Below, piece by piece: positions 6,549-7,728 of a stretch of DNA of 7,728 nt (position 1 is its first letter; each line of letters starts with the position of its first letter). The notes under the pieces were generated by a model that worked only from the letters and a program-made list of their open reading frames with translations, was not told where the DNA came from and did no database searches. Origin of the DNA: JBCDCP01 sp039181495. Its GTDB lineage: Bacteria > Pseudomonadota > Alphaproteobacteria > Rhizobiales > Tepidamorphaceae. A program made the position numbers and the translations under genes. The stretch lies in contig JBCDCP010000132.1 of the NCBI GenBank assembly GCA_039181495.1, forward strand, positions 1 to 7,728, written 5' to 3'.

Positions 6549-7728
6549 TCAGAGCTTGGCGTGCTCGGACCGCAGTGCGAGCCACAGGCAGTAGCACATC
6601 ACCAGCACCACCAGGGTGAACGGGATGCCGGTTGACACCGCAGCACCCTGTAGCGCGCTGAGACCACCGCCCAGAAGCAGGGCAATCGCCACGAGACCTT
6701 CCAGCGTGCACCAGAAGATACGCTGAACCACCGGTGCGTCCATCTTGCCGCCGGCCGTGATCGTGTCGATCACCAGCGATCCGCTGTCCGACGACGTGAC
6801 GAAGAAGATCACGATCAGCAGCAGAGAGATCGGAGCGATGAAGCCATAGAGCGGCAGCTCTTTGAGGAAGCCGAACAGCGCCCCCTCCGGCTTGTAGCTG
6901 TCAACGACGGTGGCGACGACGCCTTCCGCGCCACCGGCATTGATCATGTCAATGGCAGCACCGCCGAAGGTCGACATCCACAGGGCACACACCGCGGTGG
7001 GAGCGATCAGTGCACAGAGGACGAACTCGCGCACAGTCCGCCCACGCGAAATGCGGGCGATGAACATGCCAACGAACGGCGACCAGGCGATCCACCAGGC
7101 CCAGTAGAAGGTCGTCCAGCCGTGGAAGTAACTGGTGTCTTCTCGCCCGAACGGGTTCGACAGCGCTGGCAGATACGTCACGTAGTCCACCATGACGCTG
7201 AAGTAGCGAGTCACCGCGGTAGCTGCGCCGGTCATGAACAGCACGAAGAAGAACAGCCCGACAGCCATCACCATGTTGATCTCGGACAGACGCTTCACCC
7301 CGGCATCCATGCCGAGTAAGACCGATCCAAGCGCAATCAGCGTAATGCCGACGATGATCAGCACAATGACTGTATTGCTCGGCTCGATGCCGGCCACCTC
7401 TTGCAGTCCGGCGGCCACTTGCTGCGCGCCAAGCCCTAGAGAGGTCGTCAATCCAAACAGCGTCGCAAAGACGGCCATGGTGTCGATGGCGTGGCCCCAC
7501 CAGCCCCAGACGCGTTCGCCCAGGATCGGATAGAAGGCCGACCGCAATGTCAGGGGCAGACCAAGATTGTAGCAGAAGATCGCGAGGCTTAGACCGACGG
7601 CCGCGTATACAGCCCAGCCTTCCAGACCCCAGTGATGCACCGTGCCGACAATGCCTATATATTCATTGCCCGGCAGTGTTGCGTCGATGCCCAATGGCCG
7701 CGCCGCGCCACCTTCCGAGAAATTGTAG
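6549..7728 (-). CDS. BCCT-family betaine/carnitine/choline-type transporter (partial, N-terminus beyond right edge)
   Basis: This is a secondary inner-membrane carrier for quaternary or other trimethylammonium compounds. About 392 codons are present. The frame is open through 7728 and reads family-like sequence before the in-frame TTG at 7694, so that TTG is not the true start. About 100 or more residues with the first membrane helices are outside the window. Numbered from the TTG, the family signature GWTTFYWAWWIAW is at 192-204, followed by SPFVGMFIARISRGR (205-219), and SSDSGSLVIDT at 301-311. HWGLEGWAVY (21-30) aligns with the BetP segment that supplies Trp189, Trp194 and Tyr197 of the aromatic box, and all three are present. 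About nine hydrophobic helices follow. The protein ends only about eight residues after the last helix, without the long regulatory tail of osmosensing members such as BetP. It is convergent with the flavoprotein gene. Exact substrate cannot be read. Confidence 0.93.
   Translation of the reverse strand, partial: YNFSEGGAARPLGIDATLPGNEYIGIVGTVHHWGLEGWAVYAAVGLSLAIFCYNLGLPLTLRSAFYPILGERVWGWWGHAIDTMAVFATLFGLTTSLGLGAQQVAAGLQEVAGIEPSNTVIVLIIVGITLIALGSVLLGMDAGVKRLSEINMVMAVGLFFFVLFMTGAATAVTRYFSVMVDYVTYLPALSNPFGREDTSYFHGWTTFYWAWWIAWSPFVGMFIARISRGRTVREFVLCALIAPTAVCALWMSTFGGAAIDMINAGGAEGVVATVVDSYKPEGALFGFLKELPLYGFIAPISLLLIVIFFVTSSDSGSLVIDTITAGGKMDAPVVQRIFWCTLEGLVAIALLLGGGLSALQGAAVSTGIPFTLVVLVMCYCLWLALRSEHAKL

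Noticed and set aside
7692..7694. TTG at 7694 as a true start of a short BCCT protein
   Set aside because: The frame stays open upstream to the window edge, and a carrier beginning there would lack essential first helices, so the gene is cut by the window rather than truncated.

Overview
The window is GC-rich bacterial DNA carrying a canonical heterotetrameric sarcosine oxidase operon. Gene order and protein style (soxB-soxD-soxA-soxG with GTG/ATG overlaps, a betaine-type BCCT carrier next door) fit a proteobacterium, most likely an alphaproteobacterium. The species cannot be read from the sequence. No RNA genes, mobile elements or CRISPR arrays were seen.

Layout. The left two thirds (1-5096) is one minus-strand operon: soxB (3837-5096), soxD (3403-3819), soxA (401-3406) and the start of soxG (1-408, cut by the left edge). 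The last three genes are tightly coupled: soxD/soxA share a 4-base ATGA overlap and soxA/soxG an 8-base overlap with a GTG start. A divergent intergenic region (5097-5313) follows, rich in short direct and inverted repeats. Beyond it, on the plus strand, is a single-domain old-yellow-enzyme-family flavoprotein (5314-6450). A strong bidirectional terminator (6497-6531) separates this from a convergent minus-strand BCCT transporter (6549-7728), which runs off the right edge and lacks its N-terminal helices here.

How they fit together. The BCCT carrier retains the aromatic residues that cage trimethylammonium groups in BetP, so import of glycine betaine or a similar osmolyte/nutrient is likely. 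Sarcosine oxidase performs the last demethylation of betaine catabolism: sarcosine to glycine, with the methyl group passed to tetrahydrofolate as 5,10-methylene-THF and release of H2O2. The intermediate enzymes (betaine to dimethylglycine to sarcosine) are not recognisably present. The flavoprotein keeps FMN-side residues but has Ser, Tyr and Phe where class II ene-reductases have the redox-tuning Cys, a substrate-binding His and the proton-donor Tyr. Its Tyr-x-x-His pair resembles trimethylamine dehydrogenase, so an N-demethylase role in this pathway is a testable idea rather than a conclusion.

Nothing in the window is clearly a new biological system. The points worth a second look are the altered active site of the flavoprotein, the repeat-rich divergent control region, a basic disordered tail on SoxD, and a small hairpin with a T-run directly before the soxB start codon.
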